Notes: a model not told the origin generated them from the letters alone. A DNA stretch of 64,000 nucleotides from Alkalibaculum sporogenes (GCF_009362815.1 NZ_WHNX01000004.1:117000-180999), one strand, 5' to 3'. Counted from the first letter of the stretch, positions 8,800-19,532 are shown. Numbers and translations: made by a program.

Positions 8800-11223
8800 A
8801 TGTATATAAAAAAGTTAATTATATCATCATTTGGAAAGTACGAAAATGAACAGATAGAATTTAAAGAAGGAATCAATATTGTATACGGAGAAAATGAATC
8901 GGGTAAGTCTACAATCCATAAATTTATTGAGGCAATGTTATTTGGCTTTTTTAAAGATCAGAAAGCTAGAAGAGCATACAGTGACGATTACAATAAATAT
9001 TTGCCTTTACACACAAATAAATACGGCGGGATATTAATATTTAATGATCAAGGGAAAGAGATAAGAATTGAGAGAAACTTACTTAAGGGTAAGGACAAAG
9101 TAATAATATATGATAATAATACTGGAGAAGACATAAGTAATAAGTATTATTATGACGTGTCAACCAAGCTTTACGCTCCCTTTGATGACAGTGTAATGAA
9201 TCGTAGAATATATAAGAACACTATTAGCATATCTCAACTTGGATGTGGTACTAGTAGTGACTTGATAGAAGAATTAAAAGATAAGTTGATAAATCTAAAT
9301 GATAGTAAGAGTGATTTATCTGTACGTACTGCAATTTCATCCTTATCAGATAGCTTATATGCTTTGGGAACAGAGAAAAGGAAGAATAATTCACCAATGT
9401 ATGAAATGCAGACGTCACTAGAAAAACTCCAAAAGGATCGAAACATGATCATTGAAAACATGGATAAAGTTTCGACTATGGTGAGTGAAATTAATATTCT
9501 AGATTCGAATATAGAAAAAAATACAATGATAAAAGAGAAGTATTCTAACGATATCAAAGCTTTGAAGTATCAAAAAGAACGTATAAGGTTAGAAGAATAC
9601 AATAGAAAATTAGATGAGAATAATAATTTGTTGAAAGAAATGCGTGAAATAAAATGTTTTAACGTATCTGAAAAAGATTATAAGCATTTGAAAAAGAATA
9701 TGGATGAAATAAACATGTTACAAAAACAGGTTGTAAGTGGAATTGAGAAAAAAGAAAAGTGTAAAAATGAAATTAGTAAAATAGAACGTACTTTACCAAG
9801 AGGCCATTCGCTTTATAAAAATAGAGATTTTAAATTGGATTACAATGAAATGCAAAATCTTAATAATGAAAAAAATATTCTAGTGTATAAAAGACAAAAT
9901 AGTAATCAGGTTCTTTTAGAGGACAAGTTAAAAAAAGATAGAGAAGATTTTCAGAAGTATTGTATTATTTTTGTTTTAAGTTTATTATCTAGCATAAGTA
10001 GTATAATACTTGGCTTAATACATGATCCTTTATTATATGTATTCCTGTTATTTTTGCCAATAGCCTATTTAAATTATAAAAAGTTCAATCATAGAAAGAA
10101 AGAAATAAGTATTGTTAAGAAACAACTGCTCGAAATGCAAAATACATATGAGGAATTAAAACTCCGATTAGAAACTGTTGAAATTAATATTAATAATATA
10201 ATAAAAAAATATGATTGCAAATCTTATGAGGAATTCATAGGAGAATATTATCAGAATGCAAAGGACACAAGTGCTCTAGACAAGGTGAAAGAAGAACTCA
10301 TTATTCTTAGAGAAAGAAATAAAAATATTGACGATAGTATAGAGTTTCTTGAAGAAGAGATAAGAAAACTCAAGGATGAAAACTACAGTTTACTTGAAAA
10401 AAACAATGTTAATACTTTAGAAGAATTTGAAGAAAATATAAATAATATTTTAAGACGAGATCAGTTAAAATTAAAATCAGAGAATAATAAAATAGTATTA
10501 AAAAATATCATACCCATAGAAGAATTGCAGAAAGTTATTAGCAATGTAGAGATTCATACATCAACAGAAGAACGTACAGTTTACGATGATTTAGATAATT
10601 TAATGAAATATGAGACCTCTGCCAATGAAAAAATAAAATCTATGGAAATAGAAAAATCAAAATTAGAAGGACAAATAGAAACTTTAATATCTCAAAACGC
10701 TAGTTTGCCAGATGTAGAGAATGAAATTATATTTATAGAAAATGAGATATTGAAATTACGTAGCAAAGAGAAATCATTACAGTTGGCTATAAGCACTATA
10801 CAAAATATTTCTGAAGAAATACATAATGAACTTGCACCTGAATTAAATAAATTATTAGGTGAAATTATAAGTAAAATAACAGGGAAATACCAAGTACTAA
10901 AAGTCGCAAAGGATTTAGATATAAAAGTTGAACATCCTATAGATAATCAATTAATAGATTTAAATAAATTGAGTTCTGGAACATTAGATCAAGTGTATTT
11001 TGCATTTAGAATGGGACTAAATCAATTCCTAAACAAGTCAGAGTTTCCAATTTTGCTAGATGAGTCTTTTATTCAGTACGATGATAATCGTTTAGCAAAT
11101 ACTCTAAAATATTTAACTGATAATAATAAAAAAAGACAAATATTAATATTTACATCACAAGATAGAGAAGTCAGAATTACTGAGAAATATACTCTACAAT
11201 ATAATCTTATTAAACTACACTAA
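8800..11223 (+). CDS. SbcC/YhaN-type ATPase with coiled coils and membrane hairpin
   Basis: An 807-residue SMC/Rad50-like protein. Walker A GENESGKST is near residue 30, long coiled-coil segments run through about 190-380 and 420-640, the signature LSSGTLDQVYFAF is near 725, and Walker B FPILLDES near 750. A hydrophobic hairpin near residues 385-430 (two membrane helices) sits inside the coiled coil, as in YhaN but not classical SbcC. Its partner nuclease ends one base before. It probably holds or processes DNA ends or chromosomes at the membrane. A strong terminator follows. Confidence 0.85.
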   Translation: MYIKKLIISSFGKYENEQIEFKEGINIVYGENESGKSTIHKFIEAMLFGFFKDQKARRAYSDDYNKYLPLHTNKYGGILIFNDQGKEIRIERNLLKGKDKVIIYDNNTGEDISNKYYYDVSTKLYAPFDDSVMNRRIYKNTISISQLGCGTSSDLIEELKDKLINLNDSKSDLSVRTAISSLSDSLYALGTEKRKNNSPMYEMQTSLEKLQKDRNMIIENMDKVSTMVSEINILDSNIEKNTMIKEKYSNDIKALKYQKERIRLEEYNRKLDENNNLLKEMREIKCFNVSEKDYKHLKKNMDEINMLQKQVVSGIEKKEKCKNEISKIERTLPRGHSLYKNRDFKLDYNEMQNLNNEKNILVYKRQNSNQVLLEDKLKKDREDFQKYCIIFVLSLLSSISSIILGLIHDPLLYVFLLFLPIAYLNYKKFNHRKKEISIVKKQLLEMQNTYEELKLRLETVEININNIIKKYDCKSYEEFIGEYYQNAKDTSALDKVKEELIILRERNKNIDDSIEFLEEEIRKLKDENYSLLEKNNVNTLEEFEENINNILRRDQLKLKSENNKIVLKNIIPIEELQKVISNVEIHTSTEERTVYDDLDNLMKYETSANEKIKSMEIEKSKLEGQIETLISQNASLPDVENEIIFIENEILKLRSKEKSLQLAISTIQNISEEIHNELAPELNKLLGEIISKITGKYQVLKVAKDLDIKVEHPIDNQLIDLNKLSSGTLDQVYFAFRMGLNQFLNKSEFPILLDESFIQYDDNRLANTLKYLTDNNKKRQILIFTSQDREVRITEKYTLQYNLIKLH

Positions 11224-11226
11224 TAT

Positions 11227-11264
11227 AATTAGGGTCCCTCTTTAAGTGACCCTAATTAACTTTT
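11227..11264. terminator. Terminator between convergent genes
   Basis: A perfect 10-bp stem (AATTAGGGTC with GACCCTAATT) with an 11-base loop, followed by AACTTTT on the plus strand. It lies between the SbcC-like gene and the convergent DUF378 gene. Confidence 0.8.
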
Positions 11265-11282
11265 CTATCAAATCACACAATA

Positions 11283-11474
11283 TTATACTTTTTCTTCTCC
11301 TACAAGCATTTTTATGGAATATAAACCAGCTATTCCGATAATAGCATAAATGATTCTACTTAACATAGCTGATTGACCTCCAAATACTGCTGCGACTAAA
11401 TCAAATTGAAAAAATCCAATCAGGCCCCAGTTTATAGCACCGATAATAACTAATAATAATGCAAATTTATCCAT
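11283..11474 (-). CDS. DUF378 small membrane protein
   Basis: A 63-residue protein with two hydrophobic helices. The phrase LLVIIGAINWGLIGFF followed by FDLVAAVFG is diagnostic of DUF378 proteins, whose function is unknown. The start is the second of two in-frame ATGs: AAAGGAG (11484-11490) abuts the first ATG with no spacer but lies 9 bases from the second. It is monocistronic and convergent with the SbcC-like gene. Confidence 0.85.
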   Translation of the reverse strand: MDKFALLLVIIGAINWGLIGFFQFDLVAAVFGGQSAMLSRIIYAIIGIAGLYSIKMLVGEEKV

Positions 11475-11667
11475 ATATTTCATCTCCTTTATTAGAAAAT
11501 CAATATTAGTATGTGTAGAAAAATAAATTTTATCAAAATAATTTTATTAAAATAATTTTACTATGATTTATTTAACTAATCTTGATATAATCTTCTATTA
11601 ATATCTATTTGAATAGTACTAAGATGGTATAATTGAAAAAGATTAATATATTAAAGGAGGATAATCC

Positions 11668-12102
11668 ATGTTAAAAGATATGGCTATTAGTTATATAGAA
11701 AGTGAACTCAAATACGGTGAAGAAAGGAAACTATATCACTTTAACTGTGCAGAAACATTGTTATGTGCTTGTAACGATACTTATAATTTAGGTTTAGATA
11801 ATAAAGTCTTTAAGGCTATTGTGCCTTTTGGTGGAGGGTTTTACTCTGAAAAAGCGTGTGGTGCATTAACAGGAGCTATAGCAGCTTTAGGGATAATGTT
11901 CTCAGAAGATAAACCTACTTCTAATGATAAATTAAAAGAGATAACTAGGAGATGGGTGAAGGTATTTGAAGATGAATTCGGAAGTACTGAGTGTAAAGAT
12001 ATAAAAAAAACCCATAGAGATGAAGTAACAGGCTGCGGGTTGGTAATGATAAGAGCTGCAGAATTATTTGAGAAGGAAATTAGAGAAAGTCAAAGTATTT
12101 AA
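11668..12102 (+). CDS. C_GCAxxG_C_C family redox-type protein
   Basis: A 144-residue soluble protein with the ordered cysteines that name the family: FNCAETLLCAC near residue 25, GGGFYSEKACGALTGA near 65, STECKD near 110 and VTGCGLV near 125. A role in redox chemistry or metal binding is usually assumed; no function is established. AAGGAGG lies 7 bases before the ATG. It is followed by a separate promoter for mnmA, so it is probably monocistronic. Confidence 0.85.
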   Translation: MLKDMAISYIESELKYGEERKLYHFNCAETLLCACNDTYNLGLDNKVFKAIVPFGGGFYSEKACGALTGAIAALGIMFSEDKPTSNDKLKEITRRWVKVFEDEFGSTECKDIKKTHRDEVTGCGLVMIRAAELFEKEIRESQSI

Positions 12103-12152
12103 GATGCACTTTGAGATATGATGCTATAGTAATCATTGACTTTAAGAACTAA

Positions 12153-13324
<1,172 letters not shown>

Positions 13325-13389
13325 AATACTAAATTAAGTTTTTAATGATATCTTATTGGAATGCCATTAGATATATTAAGGAGAGAAAA

Positions 13390-14058
13390 ATGAAAGTACT
13401 TTTTGTTGAAGATGAAAAAAAAGTTACGGATGCTTTACAAGAATTATGCAAAATTCAAAATATTGAATGTGATATAGCAAATGATGGACAAGAAGGGTTG
13501 ATATACGCTCAGTCAAGTATATACGACGTTATAGTTTTAGATATTATGTTGCCATTTAAAAGTGGTATCGAAATATTAAAGGAAATAAGATCTGAAGGAA
13601 ATAACACCTCAGTATTACTTTTAACGGCCAAAGATTCTTTAGACGATATCGTTAAGGGCTTAGATGCAGGTGCGGATGATTATTTAGTAAAACCTTTTGC
13701 TTCAAAAGAATTATTTGCACGTCTAAGAGCATTAGGTAGAAGGCTAGAAAAGGAATATGTAGAGGGTTTAATAACAATAGGGAATGTTGAATTTGATTTG
13801 ATCAATTATAATATAAGAATAGATGGAGAACCCATAAAGGTTACTTACAAAGAGGCTCTTCTTCTTGAGATGCTAATTAAACGACCAGAACAAGTTTTTA
13901 CTAGAGAGCAAATTTTAGATAGAGTATGGGGTTTTGATAGTGAGGTTAATGAAAATAACATCGAGATTTATGTTCATAATCTGAGAAAAAAACTTAAAAA
14001 CACTAATCTTAGAATTGATACTGTTCGGAGTGTTGGATACACCTTGAGGGTATCATAA
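13390..14058 (+). CDS. OmpR/PhoB-family response regulator
   Basis: A 222-residue regulator. The receiver domain has the acidic pair VEDEKK near residue 8, the phosphoacceptor in DVIVLDIMLP near 51, TAKD near 80 and the conserved Lys in YLVKPF near 102. The winged-helix output domain (about 130-220) ends with VRSVGYTLR. The start is the ATG at 13390, preceded by AAGGAGAG; an upstream in-frame ATG lacks a site. The histidine kinase gene starts at the next base after the stop. Target genes are unknown; the CapA-like gene follows in the same run. Confidence 0.95.
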   Translation: MKVLFVEDEKKVTDALQELCKIQNIECDIANDGQEGLIYAQSSIYDVIVLDIMLPFKSGIEILKEIRSEGNNTSVLLLTAKDSLDDIVKGLDAGADDYLVKPFASKELFARLRALGRRLEKEYVEGLITIGNVEFDLINYNIRIDGEPIKVTYKEALLLEMLIKRPEQVFTREQILDRVWGFDSEVNENNIEIYVHNLRKKLKNTNLRIDTVRSVGYTLRVS

Positions 14059-15345
14059 ATGTTTAAAAAATTACATTTAAAATTAACTTTCACAAATGCA
14101 TTGATTCTCATATGTTTCTTATTTATGTTTTCCTATTCTATAGTAGGTATTTCTTCTATGGCACTTGATAGGACCTCTGAAAATTCTTTAAGACAAAGAT
14201 CACTTCAATTAATAAGTTTGAGTAAATCATTAGATAGCTTCGAACTTGTAGTTATAGATGATAGGAATTCTCGTGTCGATGGAAACATACTTGGAAATGT
14301 TATGGACATACACCATGTAATTTGGAATAATAATAAAAAGTTATCAACTTTAAATATAGTAGACGGTGAATTAATCAATGTATTGTTCGATAAAGCTTTA
14401 AATACTTTTAAAAATAAGGATGAACAATTTAAGATTATTAAAGCAAATGGCCTAAGCTATAGAATGTATTCTCAGTATTATGAATTGCCTAGCGGAAGAG
14501 GTGGTGTAATTCAAATATTTCAATCAAGAGAAGTAGATAATTATATACTCAATCAATTATTTGTTGTAATTATGATTATAGGCTCAGTAAGCATAGGAAT
14601 ATTGATTTTTATAAGCTCCTATTTAGCTAAAAAATCTCTAGAACCGGTAAGGTTATCTTATGAAAGGCAAAAAGAGTTTATTGCAGATGCATCACATGAA
14701 TTACGTACTCCTTTAACGATAATGAGGACAAATTTAGATTTGTTGTCCATGAAAGAAAATGAAACTATAATTGAAAATAAAAAATGGTTCGACAATATTT
14801 ATAGTGAGACAGAAACAATGGCAAAACTGGTTCACAATTTACTTACACTAGCGCAAGTCGATAATAATCAGGTGAACACACGATCTGAAATTGTAGATTT
14901 ATCAGTATTGACTCAAAAAACATGTGATAAATTAGTGCTGATGGCAAGTGAAAAAGATATTTCATTTAAGAGTATTATTGCTGATAATGTTATGGTAAAA
15001 GGTGATGTAAATAGATTAGAGCAGCTCATTGTAATACTTATAGACAATGCTATTAAGTACACAACTACAGGAGGAGAAATTCTTGTAAGTCTAATGACTA
15101 CGCCAGAAAAAGCATATCTAAGTGTTAAAGATAATGGCGTTGGGATAAGTAATGAAGACAGGGAAAAGATTTTTGAACGTTTTTACCGAGTAGATAAAGT
15201 TAGATCAAGAGAACAGGGTGGGGTTGGATTAGGTTTAAATATTGCTAAATGGATTATTGCAGATCATAAAGGAACAATTGAAATTAAAAGCAAATTAGGA
15301 AAAGGTAGTGAATTTATCGTTGGGCTAAACAAAAAGAATCGATAA
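14059..15345 (+). CDS. Sensor histidine kinase
   Basis: A 428-residue membrane kinase. Transmembrane helices lie near residues 10-32 and 170-192, framing an extracytoplasmic sensor of about 135 residues. The HisKA box has the phosphoacceptor His in ADASHELRTPL near 213; the catalytic domain follows with N-box NAIKYTT, G1 DNGVGIS and G2 GGVGLGLNIAK. Partner of the regulator directly upstream. The sensor region has no motif I recognise, so the signal is unknown. Confidence 0.95.
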   Translation: MFKKLHLKLTFTNALILICFLFMFSYSIVGISSMALDRTSENSLRQRSLQLISLSKSLDSFELVVIDDRNSRVDGNILGNVMDIHHVIWNNNKKLSTLNIVDGELINVLFDKALNTFKNKDEQFKIIKANGLSYRMYSQYYELPSGRGGVIQIFQSREVDNYILNQLFVVIMIIGSVSIGILIFISSYLAKKSLEPVRLSYERQKEFIADASHELRTPLTIMRTNLDLLSMKENETIIENKKWFDNIYSETETMAKLVHNLLTLAQVDNNQVNTRSEIVDLSVLTQKTCDKLVLMASEKDISFKSIIADNVMVKGDVNRLEQLIVILIDNAIKYTTTGGEILVSLMTTPEKAYLSVKDNGVGISNEDREKIFERFYRVDKVRSREQGGVGLGLNIAKWIIADHKGTIEIKSKLGKGSEFIVGLNKKNR

Positions 15346-15368
15346 ATACGTTTTATGGAGGAAGTAAA

Positions 15369-16592
15369 ATGAGTAAAAGAATACTAAAAATCGTTATTAT
15401 TTGCATAATTATTGGAGTAGGTCTAGTTTCAATACCTCAGCTATTTTCTAGTGAGAGTTCTGAAAGAATTATTGAACTATCTAGTAATCCTCCACAAAAG
15501 GAATTAATAAAACAAGTTTTTTCAGATCCATCTGGTACGTATAAAGGCGATACTGAAAGAGTCACTATTAGCGCTAATGGCGATATTATGTTTCATGGAG
15601 TTCAAATAAGTAGTGCCTATGAGAATGGTAGTTACAATTTTGATGATAACTTTAAACATGTAAAAAAATACATCCAAAACGCTGATTTAGCTTTAGGAAA
15701 TTTTGAAACTACTACTGCCGGAGGACAACCTACTGGTTATCCTGTGTTCAATGCACCAGATGAGACCCTTAAAACTTTATCCGATGTAGGTTATGATGTA
15801 TTAGCTACTGCAAATAATCATGCATTAGATAAAGGGAAAAACGGTATAATTAGAACTATTGAAAAGATAAATGAAAATAATATGGTCAATGTGGGGACAT
15901 ATACAGAACCTGGAGAACACATCTATATCACAGAAATAAATGGTATAAAAATCTCTATATTGGCGTACACTTATGGTCTAAATGGTATGGATAGTTTGTT
16001 GACTAATGAAGAGAGAGATTATATGGTCAATCTGATTAGAGAAGATAAAATTAAAAAAGATATCGAAAGATCAAAGGAATTGGGAGCAGATTTCACTATA
16101 GCATTTATGCACTGGGGAAACGAATATCAGTTAACACCATCGAGTTACCAAGTTGAGCTGGCAAATGATATGTTCTCCTGGGGTGCAGACATTATTCTTG
16201 GAAGTCATCCTCATGTTATACAAAAATCTGAGATAGTAGAAGTTGATGGAGAGATGAAGTATATTATTCATTCAATGGGAAACTTTATATCAAATCAGAG
16301 AAGAGAAACATTAGGCTCCATTGCTAATAAAAATTATACTGAAGATGGGGTTATAGTAAACATTACTCTTGAGAAAGACTTCTTATCTGATAAATCAAAA
16401 ATACACAGTGTAAATTATATACCTACATGGGTAAATAGGACTGGAAGTAGTAATAATTATAAATATGAAATTCTACCGGTGAAAGATGCTTTAAATTACA
16501 ATCTCAGTAATGAAATAAAATCAAAATTAGAAGAATCCTATAAAAATACTATGGGCAAAATGAAGTTATATAGAGATATAAGTGGGAATTAA
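15369..16592 (+). CDS. CapA-family (PGA_cap) metallophosphoesterase-like protein
   Basis: A 407-residue protein with an N-terminal membrane anchor (residues 6-27) and an extracytoplasmic PGA_cap domain. Diagnostic phrases are SANGDIMFHG near residue 73, NFETTTAGG near 113, ATANNHALDKG near 145, FMHWGNEY near 240 and GSHPHVIQ near 273. The family includes poly-gamma-glutamate synthesis protein CapA, but many clostridial members occur without capB/capC, as here. GGAGG lies 7 bases before the ATG. It lies 23 bases after the histidine kinase, suggesting it is part of that operon. Confidence 0.85.
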   Translation: MSKRILKIVIICIIIGVGLVSIPQLFSSESSERIIELSSNPPQKELIKQVFSDPSGTYKGDTERVTISANGDIMFHGVQISSAYENGSYNFDDNFKHVKKYIQNADLALGNFETTTAGGQPTGYPVFNAPDETLKTLSDVGYDVLATANNHALDKGKNGIIRTIEKINENNMVNVGTYTEPGEHIYITEINGIKISILAYTYGLNGMDSLLTNEERDYMVNLIREDKIKKDIERSKELGADFTIAFMHWGNEYQLTPSSYQVELANDMFSWGADIILGSHPHVIQKSEIVEVDGEMKYIIHSMGNFISNQRRETLGSIANKNYTEDGVIVNITLEKDFLSDKSKIHSVNYIPTWVNRTGSSNNYKYEILPVKDALNYNLSNEIKSKLEESYKNTMGKMKLYRDISGN

Positions 16593-16595
16593 ATT

Positions 16596-17033
16596 ATGAT
16601 AGAGTTTTTAAGCTTACAAGAAAAAGATCTAGATAGAATCCTTCAGATAGAAAACCATTGCTTTAAGGTTCCTTGGAGTAGGAATATGTTCCTAGAGGAA
16701 CTAGATAATCCTTTAGCGGATTATACAATCATCAAGGATCACGGAATTATAGCTGGATACGTAGGAATGTGGTTTGTTTTAGATGAAGCACATATTACTA
16801 ATATAGCGGTTCATACGGATTATCAAGGTAAAGGATTTGGAGGAAGACTATTATCATATATTATAGATAAGGCTAAGATACAAGGAATTACAAGTATGAC
16901 ATTAGAAGTGAGAAGGAGTAATATTTCAGCACTTTACTTATATAATAGGTTTAACTTTGTCAATTGTGGAATACGCAAAAATTATTACGAAGATACTAGA
17001 GAAGATGCAATAATCATGTGGAGGGATTTATAG
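16596..17033 (+). CDS. rimI: Ribosomal protein S18-alanine N-acetyltransferase RimI
   Basis: A 145-residue GNAT-fold enzyme. The N-terminus (LSLQEKDLDRILQIENHCF), the acetyl-CoA loop HTDYQGKGFGGRLL near residue 75 and the phrase MTLEVRRSNISALYLYNRFNF near 100 identify RimI. In Firmicutes it normally sits between tsaB and tsaD; here one extra membrane gene separates it from tsaD. It starts 3 bases after capA and overlaps the next gene by one base. Confidence 0.9.
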   Translation: MIEFLSLQEKDLDRILQIENHCFKVPWSRNMFLEELDNPLADYTIIKDHGIIAGYVGMWFVLDEAHITNIAVHTDYQGKGFGGRLLSYIIDKAKIQGITSMTLEVRRSNISALYLYNRFNFVNCGIRKNYYEDTREDAIIMWRDL

Positions 17034-17707
17034 TGAAAAAAATAGTCGTATTAATATTAGCGATTACTATACCTATTTTTGTGCTTTTGACTTGTACAGA
17101 GTTAATAGTAAAGTGGGATGATTTTTTTTATAAACAATATAATGCAAATAGTGTAGAAGAAGCTACTACAATGGAAATAGACGATCTTATGAAAGTTACT
17201 GATGAAATTCAAGACTACTTATTAGGGGATAGAGAAGATTTTTTAATTACTGGTGTAATAGATGGCCAATCACAATTAGTTTTTAATGAGAGAGAAATCA
17301 TACATATGGAAGATGTAAAGGATCTTTTTAATGGTGGTATTATGATTAGGAATATATCTTTTTTATTAATATTAATTTCATCCATTTATTTATGGAATAA
17401 AGACAAGAAAGCTCTATATAGATCAATGATCTATAGTGCTATTGGCTACTTTACTCTAGGAGTTATTTTAGGGATACTATTATTAAGTAATTTTAATAAA
17501 TACTTTGTAATATTTCACGAAATCTTTTTTAGAAATGACTTTTGGATGTTAGACCCGAGTAATAGTGTGTTAATTAATATGGTTAATATAAACTTCTTTA
17601 TGAATATTGCTGCATTAATACTAGGTAGCAGTTTGCTTATTGTGATTTTAATTGGTATTTTCGGTAAAATAATTCTTCATAAGAAAGGAAACTCTTATGA
17701 AAGATAA
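17033..17707 (+). CDS. TIGR01906/DUF1461 integral membrane protein
   Basis: A 224-residue protein. The start is the GTG at 17033, with GGAGGG (17020-17025) 7 bases upstream; it overlaps the rimI stop. A first helix near the N-terminus is followed by an external domain carrying the family pattern (EIDDLMKVTDEIQDYLLGDR, then LVFNEREIIHMEDVKDLF), and three more helices. These phrases match TIGR01906, a Firmicutes family of unknown function. It overlaps tsaD by 11 bases, so the two are translationally coupled. Confidence 0.75.
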   Translation: MKKIVVLILAITIPIFVLLTCTELIVKWDDFFYKQYNANSVEEATTMEIDDLMKVTDEIQDYLLGDREDFLITGVIDGQSQLVFNEREIIHMEDVKDLFNGGIMIRNISFLLILISSIYLWNKDKKALYRSMIYSAIGYFTLGVILGILLLSNFNKYFVIFHEIFFRNDFWMLDPSNSVLINMVNINFFMNIAALILGSSLLIVILIGIFGKIILHKKGNSYER

Positions 17708-18734
17708 AGATGTATATATATTAGGAATAGAGTCTTCATGTGATGAGACAGCAGCTTCAATAGTAAAAAATGGACGAGAAAGCCTATCAAATATCATTTA
17801 CTCACAAATTGAAATACATCAGCCTTATGGTGGTGTAGTTCCAGAGGTAGCATCTAGGAATCATATTAAAAAGATTGATATTATTGTAGATAAAGCTCTA
17901 GAGGAAAGTGGGCTTACATTAAATGATATGGACGCTGTAGCTGTGACTTATGGACCAGGTTTAATAGGTAGCTTATTGGTAGGGTTATCATTTGCTAAAG
18001 CATTATCCTATAGTGTTGACATACCGTTATTAGGGATTAATCATATAGAAGGACATATATGTGCAAATTATATAAATAACTATCATGTAATGCCGCCATT
18101 TATTACTCTTGTAGCATCAGGAGGTCATACAAATATTGTAGTTGTTAAAGATTATGGTGTATATGAGGTTTTGGGTCAAACAAGAGATGATGCAGCAGGA
18201 GAGGCTTTTGATAAAATATCTAGGTCTCTAGATTTAGGGTACCCAGGCGGACCTGCTATAGACAAAGCAGCTAGTAAAGGAGATTCTAGTTTTATTAATT
18301 TCCCAAGATCTTATCTGGAAGAAGACTGTTTTGACTTTAGTTTTAGTGGATTGAAATCTGCTGTTTTAAATTATTTGAATACGTGCAAGATGAAAGAGAT
18401 ACCAATAGAGACTAACAATATTGCGGCAAGTTTTCAAGCAGCAGTTATTGACGTTTTGGCAAGTAAGGTTATTAAAGCTGCATTGGATACTCAAATATCT
18501 ACTATTTGTTTATCTGGTGGGGTAGCTCGTAATAGTTTGTTACGTAGTACTCTTGGCACTATGACTTCTGACCTAGGGTTGAAGCTTCATTTTCCAGAGC
18601 CGGATTTGTGTAGTGATAATGCGGCGATGATTGCTAGTGCAGGGTATTTTAAGTTTATTAAAGAGGAGTATTCACACTTTGACTTAAATGCTATAGCAAA
18701 CTTAAAAGTTAAAGAGCCTGTGGATAATATTTGA
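17697..18734 (+). CDS. tsaD: tRNA N6-threonylcarbamoyltransferase TsaD
   Basis: A 345-residue ASKHA-fold enzyme, full length. The N-terminus has ILGIESSCDETAASIV; the metal ligands His116 and His120 lie in GINHIEGH; SGGHTNIVV, GEAFDKISR and the C-terminal SGGVARNSLLR and CSDNAAMIA complete the set. It transfers the threonylcarbamoyl group to A37 of tRNA with TsaB and TsaE (6.5-7.7 kb). AAAGGAA lies 6 bases before the ATG. The first DnaA box (18719) falls inside its last codons. Confidence 0.97.
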   Translation: MKDKDVYILGIESSCDETAASIVKNGRESLSNIIYSQIEIHQPYGGVVPEVASRNHIKKIDIIVDKALEESGLTLNDMDAVAVTYGPGLIGSLLVGLSFAKALSYSVDIPLLGINHIEGHICANYINNYHVMPPFITLVASGGHTNIVVVKDYGVYEVLGQTRDDAAGEAFDKISRSLDLGYPGGPAIDKAASKGDSSFINFPRSYLEEDCFDFSFSGLKSAVLNYLNTCKMKEIPIETNNIAASFQAAVIDVLASKVIKAALDTQISTICLSGGVARNSLLRSTLGTMTSDLGLKLHFPEPDLCSDNAAMIASAGYFKFIKEEYSHFDLNAIANLKVKEPVDNI

Positions 18735-18844
18735 ATTAATTTGTCGAAATCAATGATAAAATAAAAGAATTTGTGGATAAAACACAGAAACAAGAATATA
18801 TAAGAAAATTGTCCTGCAAAATTTGTGGATAAGGCTGTGGAAAA
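18719..18844 (-). promoter_or_regulatory. Cluster of DnaA boxes
   Basis: Three exact boxes read TGTGGATAA on the plus strand (TTATCCACA on the minus) at 18719-18727, 18772-18780 and 18824-18832. A fourth, TGTGGAAAA (one mismatch), is at 18836-18844. All share one orientation and the exact boxes are 53 and 52 bases apart, close to five helical turns. No dnaA or dnaN gene is present, so this is not the usual origin. It may be a DnaA titration or regulatory cluster. Confidence 0.6.
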
Positions 18845-18914
18845 GTGGACATTATTAGTTGAAGATTAGAGTAAAAAGTTAGACTACTCAATATATTTTC
18901 ACTATTCATGTTTC

Positions 18915-18929
18915 TAATAATGATTACAA
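18915..18929. promoter_or_regulatory. Candidate PerR/Fur-type operator upstream of ferritin
   Basis: TAATAATGATTACAA matches the PerR consensus TTATAATNATTATAA at 13 of 15 positions and lies 45 bases before the ferritin start. Control of ferritin by PerR or Fur is common in Firmicutes. This is a motif match only. Confidence 0.35.
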
Positions 18930-18974
18930 GGGTAATCTATAGTATGAATATTATATTGATGAAGGGGAGATATT

Positions 18975-19481
18975 ATGTTAAGTCAACGATTAACAGAAGA
19001 AATAAATTTACAAATTAAGTATGAGTTTTTTTCGGCACAGTTATATCTATCTATGGCGTCATATTGCGCAGATAATGACTTGCCTGGGTTTGAAAATTGG
19101 TTTATAATGCAAGCAGAAGAAGAGCGTTTCCATGCTATGAAGTTTTATAATTACTTAAACAGCAGAGGTGCTAAAGCAATAATCACAGGATTTGATGATC
19201 CTAAAGTGGATTTTGAAGATTTAATGGATTGCTTTAAGTTTGGATTAGAGCACGAGAAATTTGTAACTTCAAGGATGTATCATCTAATGGATATATCTCA
19301 AGAAGAGAAAGAATACGCATCAATCAGTATGCTAAATTGGTTTATAGATGAGCAAGTCGAAGAAGAAGAGAGTTTTAGTAATATTATTGCTCAATTAAAG
19401 TTTATGGGTACTGGTTCAGATGTAGTGTATAGATTAGACAGAGAATTAGCTGCAAGAGCATTTGTGCCGCCAGTAGAGTAG
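18975..19481 (+). CDS. Ferritin (FtnA type)
   Basis: A 168-residue non-haem ferritin. The ferroxidase ligands align with E. coli FtnA numbering: Glu17, Glu50, His53 and Glu94. A four-helix-bundle pattern is evident throughout. It oxidises and stores iron and reduces peroxide stress. AAGGGGAG lies 6 bases before the ATG. Upstream are a possible PerR/Fur box and the DnaA-box cluster. An inverted repeat follows, then the convergent ABC-F gene. Confidence 0.95.
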   Translation: MLSQRLTEEINLQIKYEFFSAQLYLSMASYCADNDLPGFENWFIMQAEEERFHAMKFYNYLNSRGAKAIITGFDDPKVDFEDLMDCFKFGLEHEKFVTSRMYHLMDISQEEKEYASISMLNWFIDEQVEEEESFSNIIAQLKFMGTGSDVVYRLDRELAARAFVPPVE

Positions 19482-19494
19482 TTTTAAACCCGTG

Positions 19495-19532
19495 CAACCA
19501 TAGATAAATTTCATAGTATTTTTCTATGGTTG
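19495..19532. terminator. Inverted repeat between convergent genes
   Basis: CAACCATAG (19495-19503) pairs with CTATGGTTG (19524-19532) across a 20-base loop. No good T run follows on either strand, so terminator activity is uncertain. Confidence 0.4.

Noticed and set aside
18587..18793. Minus-strand open frame at the end of tsaD
   Set aside because: Mostly antisense to tsaD and overlaps the DnaA boxes; no ribosome site.
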